A stretch of 64,000 nucleotides of DNA from Pseudomonas hamedanensis. GTDB lineage: Bacteria > Pseudomonadota > Gammaproteobacteria > Pseudomonadales > Pseudomonadaceae. Shown here piece after piece: positions 15,402 through 25,006 of this stretch. The notes under the pieces were generated by a model. It was not told the origin of the DNA. It was given only the letters and a program-made list of their open reading frames with translations, and searched no databases. The stretch lies in contig NZ_CP077091.1 in the NCBI RefSeq assembly GCF_014268595.2, forward strand, positions 1,014,501 to 1,078,500. The letters run 5' to 3'. Position numbers and translations under genes: made by a program. How positions within the stretch are numbered: position 1 is the stretch's first letter; the number at the start of each line of letters is the position of its first letter.

Positions 15402-15548
15402 CACCGGGCGACTACGCCTGTCGCTGCACCCCGTTCTGCCACTACACAACTCGCTTCACCTCTGCCGAGCCACGGAAAAGCCAGCGGGAGACACCCTCGT
15501 GTCTGTCGCTCAGCGCTGACGCATTACTGCTGCCTTGAGGTCAAGCCC

Positions 15549-16940
15549 ATGACACCGCTCTATACCGCTCATATGACGCACCGCCGAGGCCTGACTTTCT
15601 GGGGCCAGTGGTCGTGCGCACTGACGTTGGCCACGTCGCTGCTGGTGCTACTGGTTTATTGGCGAGTCGGCCATCTGACCAGCGAATATCGCATCCTGAT
15701 CATCCTGACCGTGCTTGGCTCAGTACCGATCTACAGCGTCATGCGCGTTTACCACAAACGCTATGGCCTGTTGGCCGGGCTCGGCAGACTACTGGCCGGC
15801 TGGTTGATCCTGCTGGCGGTGCTGGCGACGATTGCCTTCGTCACCCAGACCAGCGCGGTCTATTCGCGCCAGGTAATCATCGTCTGGGCAGTCTTCGGAT
15901 TCGTGGTCCAGGCGGCGAGTTTCCTGCCCCTGCACTACCTCGCCCGACTGCACTCGCGGCGGATCTGCAACGAGCGTCGCTCGGTCATCATCGGCACCTG
16001 TCCGACCGCCCATGAGCTGGCCAAAAAGCTGTCCAGTCCCAACCGCGCGCTGGTGCTGGGCTTCGTCGCCGCCGCCGACGACACTGGCCCTGCCCCGAGT
16101 ATCTTGCCGCTGCTCGGCCATGTGGATGCGATCCGCGAGATCATCGCGCGCCTTGAAGTGCGCCGCGTCTACATCGTGCTGACCATGGCGCATGCCGCCA
16201 CCATCGAGGCGCTCTACATCGACCTGCTCGACGTCAATGTCGACGTGGTGTGGATTCCGGATTTTGGCAGCATGGTGTTGCTCAACCATTCGATCTCGGA
16301 AATCGAGCGAATGCCGGCCATCTACCTCAATGAAAGTCTGATCAGCTCGCATCCGGCCAGCCTGTTTTGCAAGGATCTGTTCGAACGCAGCCTGGCCGCG
16401 CTGGCGATTATTCTGCTCAGCCCGTTGCTGTTGCTGGTGGCGACCGCCGTCAAGCTCACCTCTGCCGGGCCGGTGCTGTTCAAGCAAAACCGTCACGGCT
16501 GCAACGGCGAAGTGATCAAGGTGTGGAAGTTCCGCTCGATGCATGTCCACGACGACCGTGAGGTGCGCCAGGCGACCCGCAACGACAACCGCCTCACGCC
16601 GATCGGCCACTTTCTGCGGCGCAGTTCCATCGACGAACTGCCGCAACTGTTCAATGTCCTGTCCGGCCAGATGGCCCTGGTCGGTCCGCGCCCGCATGCC
16701 GTCACCCACAACCTTTATTACACCGGCAAGGTGCGCGCCTACATGGCCCGCCATCGCCTCAAGCCGGGCATCACCGGACTGGCCCAGATCACCGGGCATC
16801 GCGGCGAAACCGAGACGCTGGAAAAAATGCAGCTGCGGGTCGCCCAGGACCTCAACTACATCAACCAGTGGTCGCTGTGGCTCGACATAAAAATCCTGCT
16901 CAAGACCCCCTTCACGCTGTTCTCGAAAAACATCTATTGA
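15549..16940 (+). CDS. Undecaprenyl-phosphate sugar-1-phosphate transferase (WcaJ/WbaP type)
   Basis: 463 residues. It starts the repeat unit by moving a sugar-1-phosphate, usually glucose or galactose, to undecaprenyl phosphate. N-terminal helices (about 20-130) and a central nucleotide-binding-like region are followed by the bacterial transferase domain: the re-entrant hydrophobic segment LAIILLSPLLLLVATAVKL, the block VIKVWKFRSM (about 321-330), then SSIDELPQLFNVLSG and MALVGPRPHA. GAGG eight bases before the ATG supports the start. 147 bases separate it from the Wzc gene; no terminator is apparent there. Confidence 0.93.
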   Translation: MTPLYTAHMTHRRGLTFWGQWSCALTLATSLLVLLVYWRVGHLTSEYRILIILTVLGSVPIYSVMRVYHKRYGLLAGLGRLLAGWLILLAVLATIAFVTQTSAVYSRQVIIVWAVFGFVVQAASFLPLHYLARLHSRRICNERRSVIIGTCPTAHELAKKLSSPNRALVLGFVAAADDTGPAPSILPLLGHVDAIREIIARLEVRRVYIVLTMAHAATIEALYIDLLDVNVDVVWIPDFGSMVLLNHSISEIERMPAIYLNESLISSHPASLFCKDLFERSLAALAIILLSPLLLLVATAVKLTSAGPVLFKQNRHGCNGEVIKVWKFRSMHVHDDREVRQATRNDNRLTPIGHFLRRSSIDELPQLFNVLSGQMALVGPRPHAVTHNLYYTGKVRAYMARHRLKPGITGLAQITGHRGETETLEKMQLRVAQDLNYINQWSLWLDIKILLKTPFTLFSKNIY

Positions 16941-17008
16941 CCCCCTGCCCCACTGCTACCTCCCCCGCCCGACCGTTGATAACCGTCATGACGACCTGAG
17001 GTTTGACC

Positions 17009-18349
17009 ATGAATGTGAGCGTATTCGGTATTGGTTACGTTGGCCTTGTCCAAGGCGCCGCGTTGGCGGAGGTCGGGCACAGTGTGCTCTGCGTCGATGT
17101 CGACGCTGCCAGGGTCGAGGCGTTGAAGGAAGGCACCCTGCCCCTCTACGAGCCAGGCTTGAAAAGCCTGGTGCGCGACAATTACCAGAGCGGCCGACTG
17201 CGCTTTGGCACCGACCTGGTCGAGGCCGTGCACCATGGCGATGTGTTGTTGATCGCGGTCGGTACACCGCCTGACGAAGACGGTTCGGCGGATCTTCAAT
17301 ACGTGCTGAACGTGGCGCACACCATCGCGCTGCACATGGACCGTCATCAGATCATCGTCGACAAGTCCACTGTGCCAGTCGGCACGGGCGATCGGGTGCG
17401 CGCCCATATCGAACAAGTGCTGGCCGCCAACGACCGCAGCGACCTGAGCTTCGACGTGGTCTCCAATCCTGAATTTCTCAAGGAAGGCTGCGCCGTCGAA
17501 GACTGCATGCGCCCGGACCGGATCATCATCGGCACCGACAGCGCGCGGGCCGAAGACGTCATGCGCGAACTGTACGAGCCGTTCAATCGCAACCGCGAAA
17601 AAATTATCGTCATGGACGTGCGCAGCGCCGAGCTGACCAAGTACGCCGCCAACTGCATGCTCGCAACCAAGATCAGCTTCATGAACGAAATGGCCTGCCT
17701 CGCCGAAAGTCTTGGCGCCGACATCGAGAAGGTACGCCACGGCATCGGCTCCGATCCGCGCATCGGTTATCAGTTCATCTATCCCGGCCCGGGCTACGGC
17801 GGCTCGTGTTTTCCCAAGGACGTCAAGGCGCTGATCCACGCCGCGACCAGCGTCGACTTTGATGCCCGGGTGCTCAAGGCCGTGGAGGCGCGCAATCAGG
17901 AACAGAAAACCAGCCTCTACAGCAAGATTTTCAATCACTTCGACGGCCACCTGAGCGGCAAGACTTTCGCCCTCTGGGGCTTGAGCTTCAAGCCCAACAC
18001 CGACGACATGCGCGAAGCACCCAGCCGCGTGTTGATGGAAGCCTTGTGGCGCGCCGGGGCCAACGTCCAGGCGTTCGACCCCAAAGCCATGGACGAGGCG
18101 CAGCGCATTTATGGCGCGCGCGATGACTTGACCCTCACGGGCACCAAGGAAGCGGCGCTGAAAAATGCCGACGCGCTGATCATCGTCACCGAGTGGCAAG
18201 CATTTCGTGCGCCGGACTTTGATGTGCTCAGCGCGCGACTCAAGCAACCGCTGATTTTCGACGGACGCAATCTGTTCGATCCGCAACGCTTGAGCAAACG
18301 CGGCTTCACCTACGTCTCCGTGGGTCGCCAGACCCCCGCAGTGATCTGA
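17009..18349 (+). CDS. ugd: UDP-glucose 6-dehydrogenase of the EPS locus
   Basis: 446 residues. It oxidises UDP-glucose to UDP-glucuronate with two NAD. The Rossmann motif is [15 protein letters not shown] near the N-terminus; the catalytic cysteine lies in [10 protein letters not shown] (about residue 267), with the [17 protein letters not shown] and NPEFLKEG blocks also present. The ATG at 17009 with GAGG seven bases ahead is preferred to an in-frame TTG six bases earlier. Its presence predicts an acidic polymer or a pentose derived from glucuronate. A second, different ugd lies at 37397. Confidence 0.95.
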   Translation: MNVSVFGIGYVGLVQGAALAEVGHSVLCVDVDAARVEALKEGTLPLYEPGLKSLVRDNYQSGRLRFGTDLVEAVHHGDVLLIAVGTPPDEDGSADLQYVLNVAHTIALHMDRHQIIVDKSTVPVGTGDRVRAHIEQVLAANDRSDLSFDVVSNPEFLKEGCAVEDCMRPDRIIIGTDSARAEDVMRELYEPFNRNREKIIVMDVRSAELTKYAANCMLATKISFMNEMACLAESLGADIEKVRHGIGSDPRIGYQFIYPGPGYGGSCFPKDVKALIHAATSVDFDARVLKAVEARNQEQKTSLYSKIFNHFDGHLSGKTFALWGLSFKPNTDDMREAPSRVLMEALWRAGANVQAFDPKAMDEAQRIYGARDDLTLTGTKEAALKNADALIIVTEWQAFRAPDFDVLSARLKQPLIFDGRNLFDPQRLSKRGFTYVSVGRQTPAVI

Positions 18350-18362
18350 CGGGAGCCGCGCC

Positions 18363-19067
18363 ATGTTGAAACTTGAATTGGTCGGACAGTATTCGCCGAA
18401 ATTACTTGAGGCCAACCACGCCTATTCCTTCATTAATTTTGCCTCGATCAGCAGCTTCTTCGAGCAGCGTCCGAGCACCATCACGTATTTTTGCGACGGC
18501 ATGCTGATGTCGACCTTCATGTCTCGGGTGACCGGCAGAACGATCGGCCGGGTCAGTTTTGACTTCACGTCCATCGCCGACCACGTACTGGGCGGTGCCG
18601 AGCAGCGAGGCAAACGCGTGTATTTCGTCGGCGCCCGCCAAGCCGAACTCGATCTGTTCGTCCAGAAGATCAATACGCTTTATCCACGGCTGATCATTGC
18701 CGGTTACCACAACGGCTATTTCGATGCCGCCGAGGCCGAGGCCATTCGGGCCGATATTTGCCGCAGCGAAGCGAACATCCTCATCGTTGGCCTCGGCGCC
18801 GGGCTGCAAGAACAATTCGAACAGGACGTGCTGCGCGCAGGCTTTGAAGGCGTGGCTTTCACTTGCGGCGGGTTCATTCGCCAGGAAGCACTGGCATCGC
18901 GGCAATACTACCCGGCGCTGATCAATCGCCTGCATTTGCGCGCGTTCTACCGGATGTATCGCGAGCCCCACACGATCAAACGCTACCTCATCGATTACCC
19001 CAGCAATTTCTTGCACCTGCTGGCCCTGCTCGCACGGCGCAAAGTCGCCATCAGTGTCGGGGAGTGA
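18363..19067 (+). CDS. WecG/TagA/CpsF family glycosyltransferase (GT26)
   Basis: 234 residues. Landmarks of GT26: FCDGMLMSTFMSRVTG (about 41-56), the strand RVYFVGARQAEL, the YHNGYF motif and LIVGLGAGLQEQFEQ near residue 140, where most members read GAP-QE. Enzymes of this family add N-acetyl-mannosamine-type or glucosyl residues to lipid-linked intermediates. It lies 13 bases after ugd and two bases before a GT4 gene, inside the operon. The donor sugar cannot be read from sequence. Confidence 0.88.
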   Translation: MLKLELVGQYSPKLLEANHAYSFINFASISSFFEQRPSTITYFCDGMLMSTFMSRVTGRTIGRVSFDFTSIADHVLGGAEQRGKRVYFVGARQAELDLFVQKINTLYPRLIIAGYHNGYFDAAEAEAIRADICRSEANILIVGLGAGLQEQFEQDVLRAGFEGVAFTCGGFIRQEALASRQYYPALINRLHLRAFYRMYREPHTIKRYLIDYPSNFLHLLALLARRKVAISVGE

Positions 19068-19069
19068 TC

Positions 19070-20152
19070 ATGCACATTCTGTTCATTCTCAAGGACTTCA
19101 AATCGGGCGGCGGCGTCGAGCGCGTGCAGCAACGGTTGTCCGAGCAATTCCTCAAGGATGGCCGGCGCGTGAGCTTCTTCGTCATGAACGGCGAGACCCC
19201 GGACACCGAAGGCGATCAACGCCACCACAGTGGCGGTGGCAACGGCGTCGTCGGCCTGCTGCGCTCGATCGTGCTGTTGCGCCGGCTCATTCGGGACGAA
19301 CACGTCACTCACCTGGTTTCCGCCAAGGAACAGGCCAACGTCTGCACCTGGTTCGCGACGCTGGGCAGTGCCTGCAAAGTCATCTACAGCCGGCACATCG
19401 CCCTCGATTGCAAGGAGCAGAAAACCGGCCCTTCGAGCTTGCGCCTGCTCTATGCCTTGTATCTGTGCGGCAGCGGCAAAGTGGTCACGGTCTCGACTGC
19501 GTTGCGTCAGTCGCTGGTCGGCTTGTTACCGTGGGGACGGCAGCGAATCAGCTATTGCCCCAACGCCGTCATCACCGAACAACTGTTCCAGGCCTCACGG
19601 GAGCCTCTGGTCGCCGGGTTGCCCGATGCTTACTGGTTGGGCTTGGGGCGACTGACACAGCAGAAAGGCTTTCATCTGTTACTCGACGCCTACGCCCTGG
19701 CATTGCAACACCGTGCGCTGCCAAATCTGGTGATTGCCGGCGACGGGCCGATGCGCGACACACTGATCGCACAGGCGCAGCGCCTCGGAATCGCGCAACG
19801 GGTGCACTTCACCGGTTTTCTGAGCAACCCCTATCCACTGCTCAGACACGCGCGCCTGTTCATTCTGAGCTCGACCCATGAAGGCATGCCGACCGTGCTG
19901 ATTGAAGCACTGGCGCTGGGTACGCCGGTGCTGGCCTGCGACTGCGAAACCGGCCCCAGAGAGCTGTTGAATAACGGTCAACTTGGCCTGCTGGTCAAGG
20001 TCAACGACGTACCGGCACTGGCCGAGGGCATGCTGCGCAGCCTGACCTCTCGGGATGACGTGGTGACCAACGAAACGACCCTGACCGACGCCCTTCGCCC
20101 GTACACCAGCCAGCACGCGGCGCAAGCGTATTACCAGGTATGGAATCAATGA
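19070..20152 (+). CDS. Family 4 glycosyltransferase
   Basis: 360 residues, GT-B fold. The N-terminal loop motif is KSGGGVERVQQRL (about 10-22). The donor-binding half has LGRLTQQKGF, ADGPMR-like GDGPMRD and the E-x7-E motif in HEGMPTVLIEAL. The ATG at 19070, two bases after the previous stop, is chosen over a longer in-frame reading that would run back through the upstream gene. Its stop overlaps the next start (ATGA). Retaining transferase adding a sugar to the growing lipid-linked unit; the sugar is unknown. Confidence 0.92.
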   Translation: MHILFILKDFKSGGGVERVQQRLSEQFLKDGRRVSFFVMNGETPDTEGDQRHHSGGGNGVVGLLRSIVLLRRLIRDEHVTHLVSAKEQANVCTWFATLGSACKVIYSRHIALDCKEQKTGPSSLRLLYALYLCGSGKVVTVSTALRQSLVGLLPWGRQRISYCPNAVITEQLFQASREPLVAGLPDAYWLGLGRLTQQKGFHLLLDAYALALQHRALPNLVIAGDGPMRDTLIAQAQRLGIAQRVHFTGFLSNPYPLLRHARLFILSSTHEGMPTVLIEALALGTPVLACDCETGPRELLNNGQLGLLVKVNDVPALAEGMLRSLTSRDDVVTNETTLTDALRPYTSQHAAQAYYQVWNQ

Positions 20153-21261
20153 AAAAATTCCTGATCATCCTGCACGACCTCAGCGCAGGCGGGGCGGAAA
20201 AGATGATGACGCGCCTGGCCGGCGCGTTGGTCGACGCCGGTAACGAGGTGACCTTGCTGCTGCTCACCGGTGGCGGCGTTAATGCGGCCTACCTCGACCC
20301 GCGGGTCAAGACCGTTGAACTGCACTGCCCCCGCAGCGCCCGTGCGGTGCCGGCGCTGGCGCAGTTTCTGCGTACCAATCGCTTCGATGCGCAACTGGCG
20401 GTCCTCACTCACGTCAACGTCGTGGCAATCGCCGCGGCCGCGCTGTCGGGCACGCTGGCGCGCCTGCACGTCAGTGAGCGCAATGCCTTTTCCCACGATA
20501 AGCACGTCAATCCAGCCTTGACGGTAAGGCTCGCTTATTGGGCGGCCCCGCTGCTGTATCGGCTGATACCCAACCCGGTGATCTGCGTCTCGAAAGGTGT
20601 TGCCCAGGATCTGGTCGACACCACCATCGCGCGTCGCCAGGATGTGACCACGGCTGACAATCCAGTGCTCGACGATGACTTTTACAAAAAGCGGCCGGGC
20701 CGCCCCAGTCACCGCTGGCTGCTGGAAAAGTCTGGCGCAGTGGTGGTTGCCGTGGGCCGTCTGGCCCAGCAAAAAGGCTTCGATACGCTGATCGCGGCAA
20801 TCGCCGCGCTCCCGACCACCAGCGTGCGCTTGATCATTTTCGGTGAAGGTGCGCTCAGGGCTCAATTGCTGGATCAGGCTCGGGCATTGGGTCTGGCCGA
20901 TCGTGTCGACCTGCCGGGGTACACCGCCGATCCTTTGGCCGAAGTCGCTGCGGCCGATTGTTTTGTCTTGTCGTCGCGCTTCGAAGGCAGCCCCAATGCG
21001 CTGGTAGAAGCCTTGGCCACAGGTACGCCGGTCGTGGCGACCCGCTGCCCCCATGGCCCGGCGGAAATTCTCATCAACGGCCTGGTGGCGCCGCTGGTCG
21101 ATGTTGACGACGCGGTCGCCCTGGCACAGGCGATCGTCCTGCAACTCGGCACGCCGCGCAATTTCAAGCGCCATACCCGGCTTGAGGCGGCTGCCCGGTT
21201 TGCCAATACCCGTGCGGTGCAGACTTACCTCACCGCGATGCTCGGGAGCGCTGCATCATGA
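20149..21261 (+). CDS. Family 4 glycosyltransferase
   Basis: 370 residues, GT-B fold. N-terminal SAGGAEKMMTRLAGAL, central VAVGRLAQQKGFDTL, then IFGEGALR and the E-x7-E motif FEGSPNALVEAL. The ATG at 20149 overlaps the previous stop, so an ATG nine bases earlier is not used. It resembles its neighbour only in fold motifs, so it probably adds a different sugar. Its end overlaps the polymerase gene by four bases. Confidence 0.92.
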   Translation: MKKFLIILHDLSAGGAEKMMTRLAGALVDAGNEVTLLLLTGGGVNAAYLDPRVKTVELHCPRSARAVPALAQFLRTNRFDAQLAVLTHVNVVAIAAAALSGTLARLHVSERNAFSHDKHVNPALTVRLAYWAAPLLYRLIPNPVICVSKGVAQDLVDTTIARRQDVTTADNPVLDDDFYKKRPGRPSHRWLLEKSGAVVVAVGRLAQQKGFDTLIAAIAALPTTSVRLIIFGEGALRAQLLDQARALGLADRVDLPGYTADPLAEVAAADCFVLSSRFEGSPNALVEALATGTPVVATRCPHGPAEILINGLVAPLVDVDDAVALAQAIVLQLGTPRNFKRHTRLEAAARFANTRAVQTYLTAMLGSAAS

Positions 21262-22571
21262 GCACACTGGCAATCAGATATTCGACATTACGCGACGGCT
21301 TCGCCCTGTTCGGCGTGCTGTTTTACATTCAGGTGATCACGTTTGTCCTCGGGCTGGGCGGCGGATTCAGCTTCGGCGATGTCGACAAAGACCTCGAAGG
21401 CAGTGTCGCCAACCAAATCTGCGGGCTCATCACGCTGTTGGTGCCGTTGTTTTTCTTTATCCGCCACAAGGTATTCCTGAGCAAAACCTTCTACCGCAGC
21501 AACTTCTTTCTGCTGCTGTTCCTGCTTTGTGTCATCGCCTCGATCGGCTGGTCGCATGACCCGATGTTGACGCTCAAGCGGGTGATCGCCCTGCTCGGCG
21601 TGGTGTTTTTTGCCGGCTTCATCGCCTGGAATTACCCGCTGGAAAAAATCGTTTTCATGCTCGGTTGTGCGATCGGTGTGGCAGCGTTCATCGGGCTGAT
21701 TCTCGCGCTGGTCATGCCCGAGGTCGCGTTCCTGTCCGGAGGCATCCGCGACGGCGCCTTCAAGGGCATCTTTGCCGAAAAGAATGCCGGCGCGCGACTC
21801 AACGCGGTCGCCATCCTGCTGCTGTTACCGATGATCCGTCAGGGCAATCGCCGGGCGCTGTTCTGCGCGTTGTGTTCGCTGATTGCTATCCTGCTCGCGC
21901 AGTCGGCAACCGGCGTGGCGCTGGTCATTTCCGGGACGGTGAGCTACGCCTACTTCCTCACGTTGATCCGTCTGCGCATCAACCGCTCGCAGTGGCTGTT
22001 CTTCGGTTGCACGGTGCTGTTTCTGCTGGTGTGCCTGCTGCTTTACAACCACCTGGCCTGGCTGCTGGAAATCGCCGGTCGTGATCCGTCACTGACCGAT
22101 CGCACGCTGATCTGGGAATTGCTCGCTCCGTTCGTCGAGCAACAATGGCTCAAGGGCTACGGCTTCGGCGCCTTCTGGGCCAGTCCCGATGCCGATGCCT
22201 TCATCACGCGCTGGGGCTACATCGGCAACGCCCACAGTGGCTACATGGAAACCCTGCTCAACGGCGGTGTTATTCAATTGAGCGCGCTGGTGTTGTTGTT
22301 GGGCGAAGCGCTGTTCAAGCAATACCGCGCCGTCACCGCGAACCACGCGGCCCAGTACCGCGCCAGCGCGCTGGTAATCATCGGCCTGTTCGTCGTCACC
22401 AACTATGTCGCGTATGTGATCCCCAACTACCGCTCCGCCGAGTTTCTCGTGTTCTGCACCCTCGCCCTGTCGTTCCGGCATCGGCTGGTCATGTACCCCG
22501 CGTCATCACCCGCAACCCAGCGTCAGCGTCCGGCTGGCCAGGCATTTGCGCCTGATTCAGCCAAGGCGTGA
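21258..22571 (+). CDS. Wzy/ExoQ-type polysaccharide polymerase (O-antigen ligase superfamily)
   Basis: 437 residues with about eleven membrane segments. It joins lipid-linked repeat units at the periplasmic face. The family landmark GIFAEKNAGARLNAVA (about 173-188) corresponds to the G-F-x-KN-x-(F/L)-G motif of ExoQ-like polymerases, and the large periplasmic loop with DRTLIWELL and GYGFGAFW (about 280-315) is typical. It overlaps the preceding glycosyltransferase. In a locus with Wzx and Wzc, polymerase is a far better reading than O-antigen ligase. Confidence 0.88.
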   Translation: MSTLAIRYSTLRDGFALFGVLFYIQVITFVLGLGGGFSFGDVDKDLEGSVANQICGLITLLVPLFFFIRHKVFLSKTFYRSNFFLLLFLLCVIASIGWSHDPMLTLKRVIALLGVVFFAGFIAWNYPLEKIVFMLGCAIGVAAFIGLILALVMPEVAFLSGGIRDGAFKGIFAEKNAGARLNAVAILLLLPMIRQGNRRALFCALCSLIAILLAQSATGVALVISGTVSYAYFLTLIRLRINRSQWLFFGCTVLFLLVCLLLYNHLAWLLEIAGRDPSLTDRTLIWELLAPFVEQQWLKGYGFGAFWASPDADAFITRWGYIGNAHSGYMETLLNGGVIQLSALVLLLGEALFKQYRAVTANHAAQYRASALVIIGLFVVTNYVAYVIPNYRSAEFLVFCTLALSFRHRLVMYPASSPATQRQRPAGQAFAPDSAKA

Positions 22572-22588
22572 CACAAGGAGAAGCACCC

Positions 22589-23542
22589 GTGCGAAACCAA
22601 GCCCCGCTTTCAGCGCATACCGTGTGCGTTTTGATCCCCATGTACAACGGCGCCGACAGCATCGAGCAAACGCTGACGTCGCTGGCCGAGCAAACCCGGC
22701 TGCCCGATCACGTCATTGTCATCGACGATGGCTCCACCGATGACGGGCCACAACGGGTCCGGGACTTCGCCGCGCCGTTTCGTCTGACCCTGTTGCAGCA
22801 GGCCAACGCCGGCCAGGCCAGTGCGCGCAATACCGGTTTGCACCACAGCCAGGAAACGTTTGTGGCGATGCTCGATGCCGACGACCAGTGGCGCCCGCAA
22901 AAACTCGAGCTGCAACTGGCGCTGTATGACGAACTGGAGCGTCAGGGCCGCCCGGTCGGGCTGATCGACTGTTACGCCCAGGTCAACTACAGCAACGGCA
23001 AGCGGCAACTGGACAACGTGCGCAAGAGCGGCATGCACTTCTACGATTTCGTCCACGCCAACGTGCTCAATGGCGTATCTGCCGCACTGGTCAAGCGCGA
23101 CGTCATGCTGCAACTCGGCGGCTTCGATGCCGGCCTGCGTTACTGCGAAGACCGGTTCATGTGGACGCGCATCGCCGAGCATTGGGAGATCCACACCGTG
23201 CCGCAGGTGCTGCTCGAGCGCACGGTCAATGACGGCAACATGACCGCGCAACCGAAAAAGCACTACCAGAACAAGATCAAGTTCATCGAGGTGTATCTCG
23301 AACGCTATGGCGCGCAGTTGAGCAAACAGCAACACATCGATTTCGTGCTGGGCAATCACACGGATTTTCTCAACACCTTTTCCCGGCGCGGCGAGCATGT
23401 CGAGGTGCTCGATGTGTACCGGCGGATGTTCGACTACTCCTGGCAAACGCTGATCTTCGATCACGGCAAACCGACCTTGCGCTACCTCTACGCCCTCGCC
23501 AAGTCATGGCGCAAGGCACCGGCGTCAACCATCGCTCAATGA
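22589..23542 (+). CDS. Family 2 glycosyltransferase
   Basis: 317 residues, GT-A fold. VLIPMYNGADSIEQTL starts the nucleotide-binding part, VIVIDDGSTDDG follows, then NAGQASARNTGL and the DxD motif in AMLDADDQW. The catalytic acid region FDAGLRYCEDRFMWTRIA (about 190-207) is present. The start is GTG at 22589, with AAGGAG eight bases ahead; the upstream GTG at 22568 lacks one. Inverting transferase; sugar unknown. Confidence 0.92.
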   Translation: MRNQAPLSAHTVCVLIPMYNGADSIEQTLTSLAEQTRLPDHVIVIDDGSTDDGPQRVRDFAAPFRLTLLQQANAGQASARNTGLHHSQETFVAMLDADDQWRPQKLELQLALYDELERQGRPVGLIDCYAQVNYSNGKRQLDNVRKSGMHFYDFVHANVLNGVSAALVKRDVMLQLGGFDAGLRYCEDRFMWTRIAEHWEIHTVPQVLLERTVNDGNMTAQPKKHYQNKIKFIEVYLERYGAQLSKQQHIDFVLGNHTDFLNTFSRRGEHVEVLDVYRRMFDYSWQTLIFDHGKPTLRYLYALAKSWRKAPASTIAQ

Positions 23543-23555
23543 ATCGGTATCCGCC

Positions 23556-24974
23556 ATGGCCAACCACCGCCTCGTCACCCTCGGCTGGATCTTTACCGAA
23601 AAATTCGGCCTGATCCTGCTGTCGATGATCACTTTTGTCGCGTATGCGCGGCTGCTGTCACCGGCCGAACTGGGCGTGGGCACGATCATCATTGCCATCG
23701 TCGAGCTGGTCGGGCTGATTTACTCATCGGTACTGGAAGATCCGCTGGTTCGTCTGCAGCGGCTGGAGGACAAGCACATTTCGACGGCGTTCTGGGCGGC
23801 GGTATTGGTCAGCCTGCTGTCGATTGTGCTGATCTCGGTGGCGGTGGTGTTTTACACCTCCGACCCGATGCTGCGCTGGATGACGGCGCTGGCCTCGGTG
23901 AAAATCCTCTTCACCATGATGGCGCGTGTCTACGTGGCGCAAATGCGCCGTAGCGGCAACTTCAAAATGCTCGCGTCGCGCACGTTACTGGGCAAGGTGG
24001 TCGGCGGTGTCGCCGGCATTGCTGTCGCGCTGTGGGGATTGGGCGCCTGGGCGGTGATTGCCCAGGCGCTGATCATGGAGTTTGTCTCGATCATCGTCTT
24101 GATGCGCGCAGATCCGCGGCGCATCGCCTTTTACATTGACGGTCCGTTCTTGCGCGAGCTGTTAAGGGCCGGCACACCGGTGGCGATCAACGCGTTGAGT
24201 TCACAGACCCTCCAGCGCGGCGTCAACGTGGTGCTGGGGATGACGGCCGGGGCCAATGCGGTCGGCATGTTCAACATGGCCATGCGCATCATCGATCTGC
24301 CGCGTACGGCGATCTATAACGGCCTGCTGAGCTATGCGCTGCCGGCGTTTTCCCGGCGCAGCAGCGAGCCGGTGCGCCTGCTCGGAATCATCGGCGACTC
24401 GACCGTCGTCAGCAGCTTTCTGCTGACGCCGCTGTTCCTCGGCATCGCCCTCACCGCCAGCGACCTGATCCTGTTGATCTTCGGCGCCAAGTGGGCCGAA
24501 GCCATCCCGCTGCTGCAAGTGCTGGCCTGCACGGCGGCCATCGGCAACACGGCGATGTACGCTACCACGGCCCTGGTAGCGGTCAACCGCAGCCACCTGA
24601 CGATCAAGGCGGAAGTGGCCACAACAGTGCTGGCGCTGCTGCTGGTGTACGTCTTCGGCAGTGTCTATGGCGGCATGGCCGCCGCCGTTGCGCTGCTGGC
24701 GCGGATGCTGATGATCACGCCGTTGCAGATCCGTGGGCTCAACGCCGCCGTCGGCTATGACTGGCGTCGGTTCCTCGATTCCAATTACCGCAGCGTGCTG
24801 GCCTCGCTGGTGATGGTCGCGACCGTTCTGTCGGTATCACCGCAGCTGGGTGTTCAAGGCTATCTGCACCTGGCAGGCAGTATTTTGCTTGGCGCGCTGA
24901 GCTATGCCGTGGCGTATAGCGTCCTGCACCCGCGCTGGCCGCAGGAATTCAAATCGGTGTTCACCACTCGCTGA
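23556..24974 (+). CDS. Wzx-type oligosaccharide flippase
   Basis: 472 residues with about twelve to fourteen membrane segments, of the MOP (WzxC-like polysaccharide transporter) superfamily. It would flip the lipid-linked repeat to the periplasm. Landmarks include AYARLLSPAELGVGTI (about 29-44), FKMLASRTLLGKVVGG and LSSQTLQRGVNVVLG. It sits 13 bases after the GT2 gene, between transferases and GalE, completing the Wzx/Wzy/Wzc set. Confidence 0.92.
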   Translation: MANHRLVTLGWIFTEKFGLILLSMITFVAYARLLSPAELGVGTIIIAIVELVGLIYSSVLEDPLVRLQRLEDKHISTAFWAAVLVSLLSIVLISVAVVFYTSDPMLRWMTALASVKILFTMMARVYVAQMRRSGNFKMLASRTLLGKVVGGVAGIAVALWGLGAWAVIAQALIMEFVSIIVLMRADPRRIAFYIDGPFLRELLRAGTPVAINALSSQTLQRGVNVVLGMTAGANAVGMFNMAMRIIDLPRTAIYNGLLSYALPAFSRRSSEPVRLLGIIGDSTVVSSFLLTPLFLGIALTASDLILLIFGAKWAEAIPLLQVLACTAAIGNTAMYATTALVAVNRSHLTIKAEVATTVLALLLVYVFGSVYGGMAAAVALLARMLMITPLQIRGLNAAVGYDWRRFLDSNYRSVLASLVMVATVLSVSPQLGVQGYLHLAGSILLGALSYAVAYSVLHPRWPQEFKSVFTTR

Positions 24975-25006
24975 ATTCAGTCCCCGAAAAACAGGAAGGC
25001 CAATCC

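Noticed and set aside
18863..19069. Longer N-terminus of the first GT4 protein
   Set aside because: It runs through the end of the WecG-family gene in another frame; the ATG at 19070 starts with the usual GT-B first strand.
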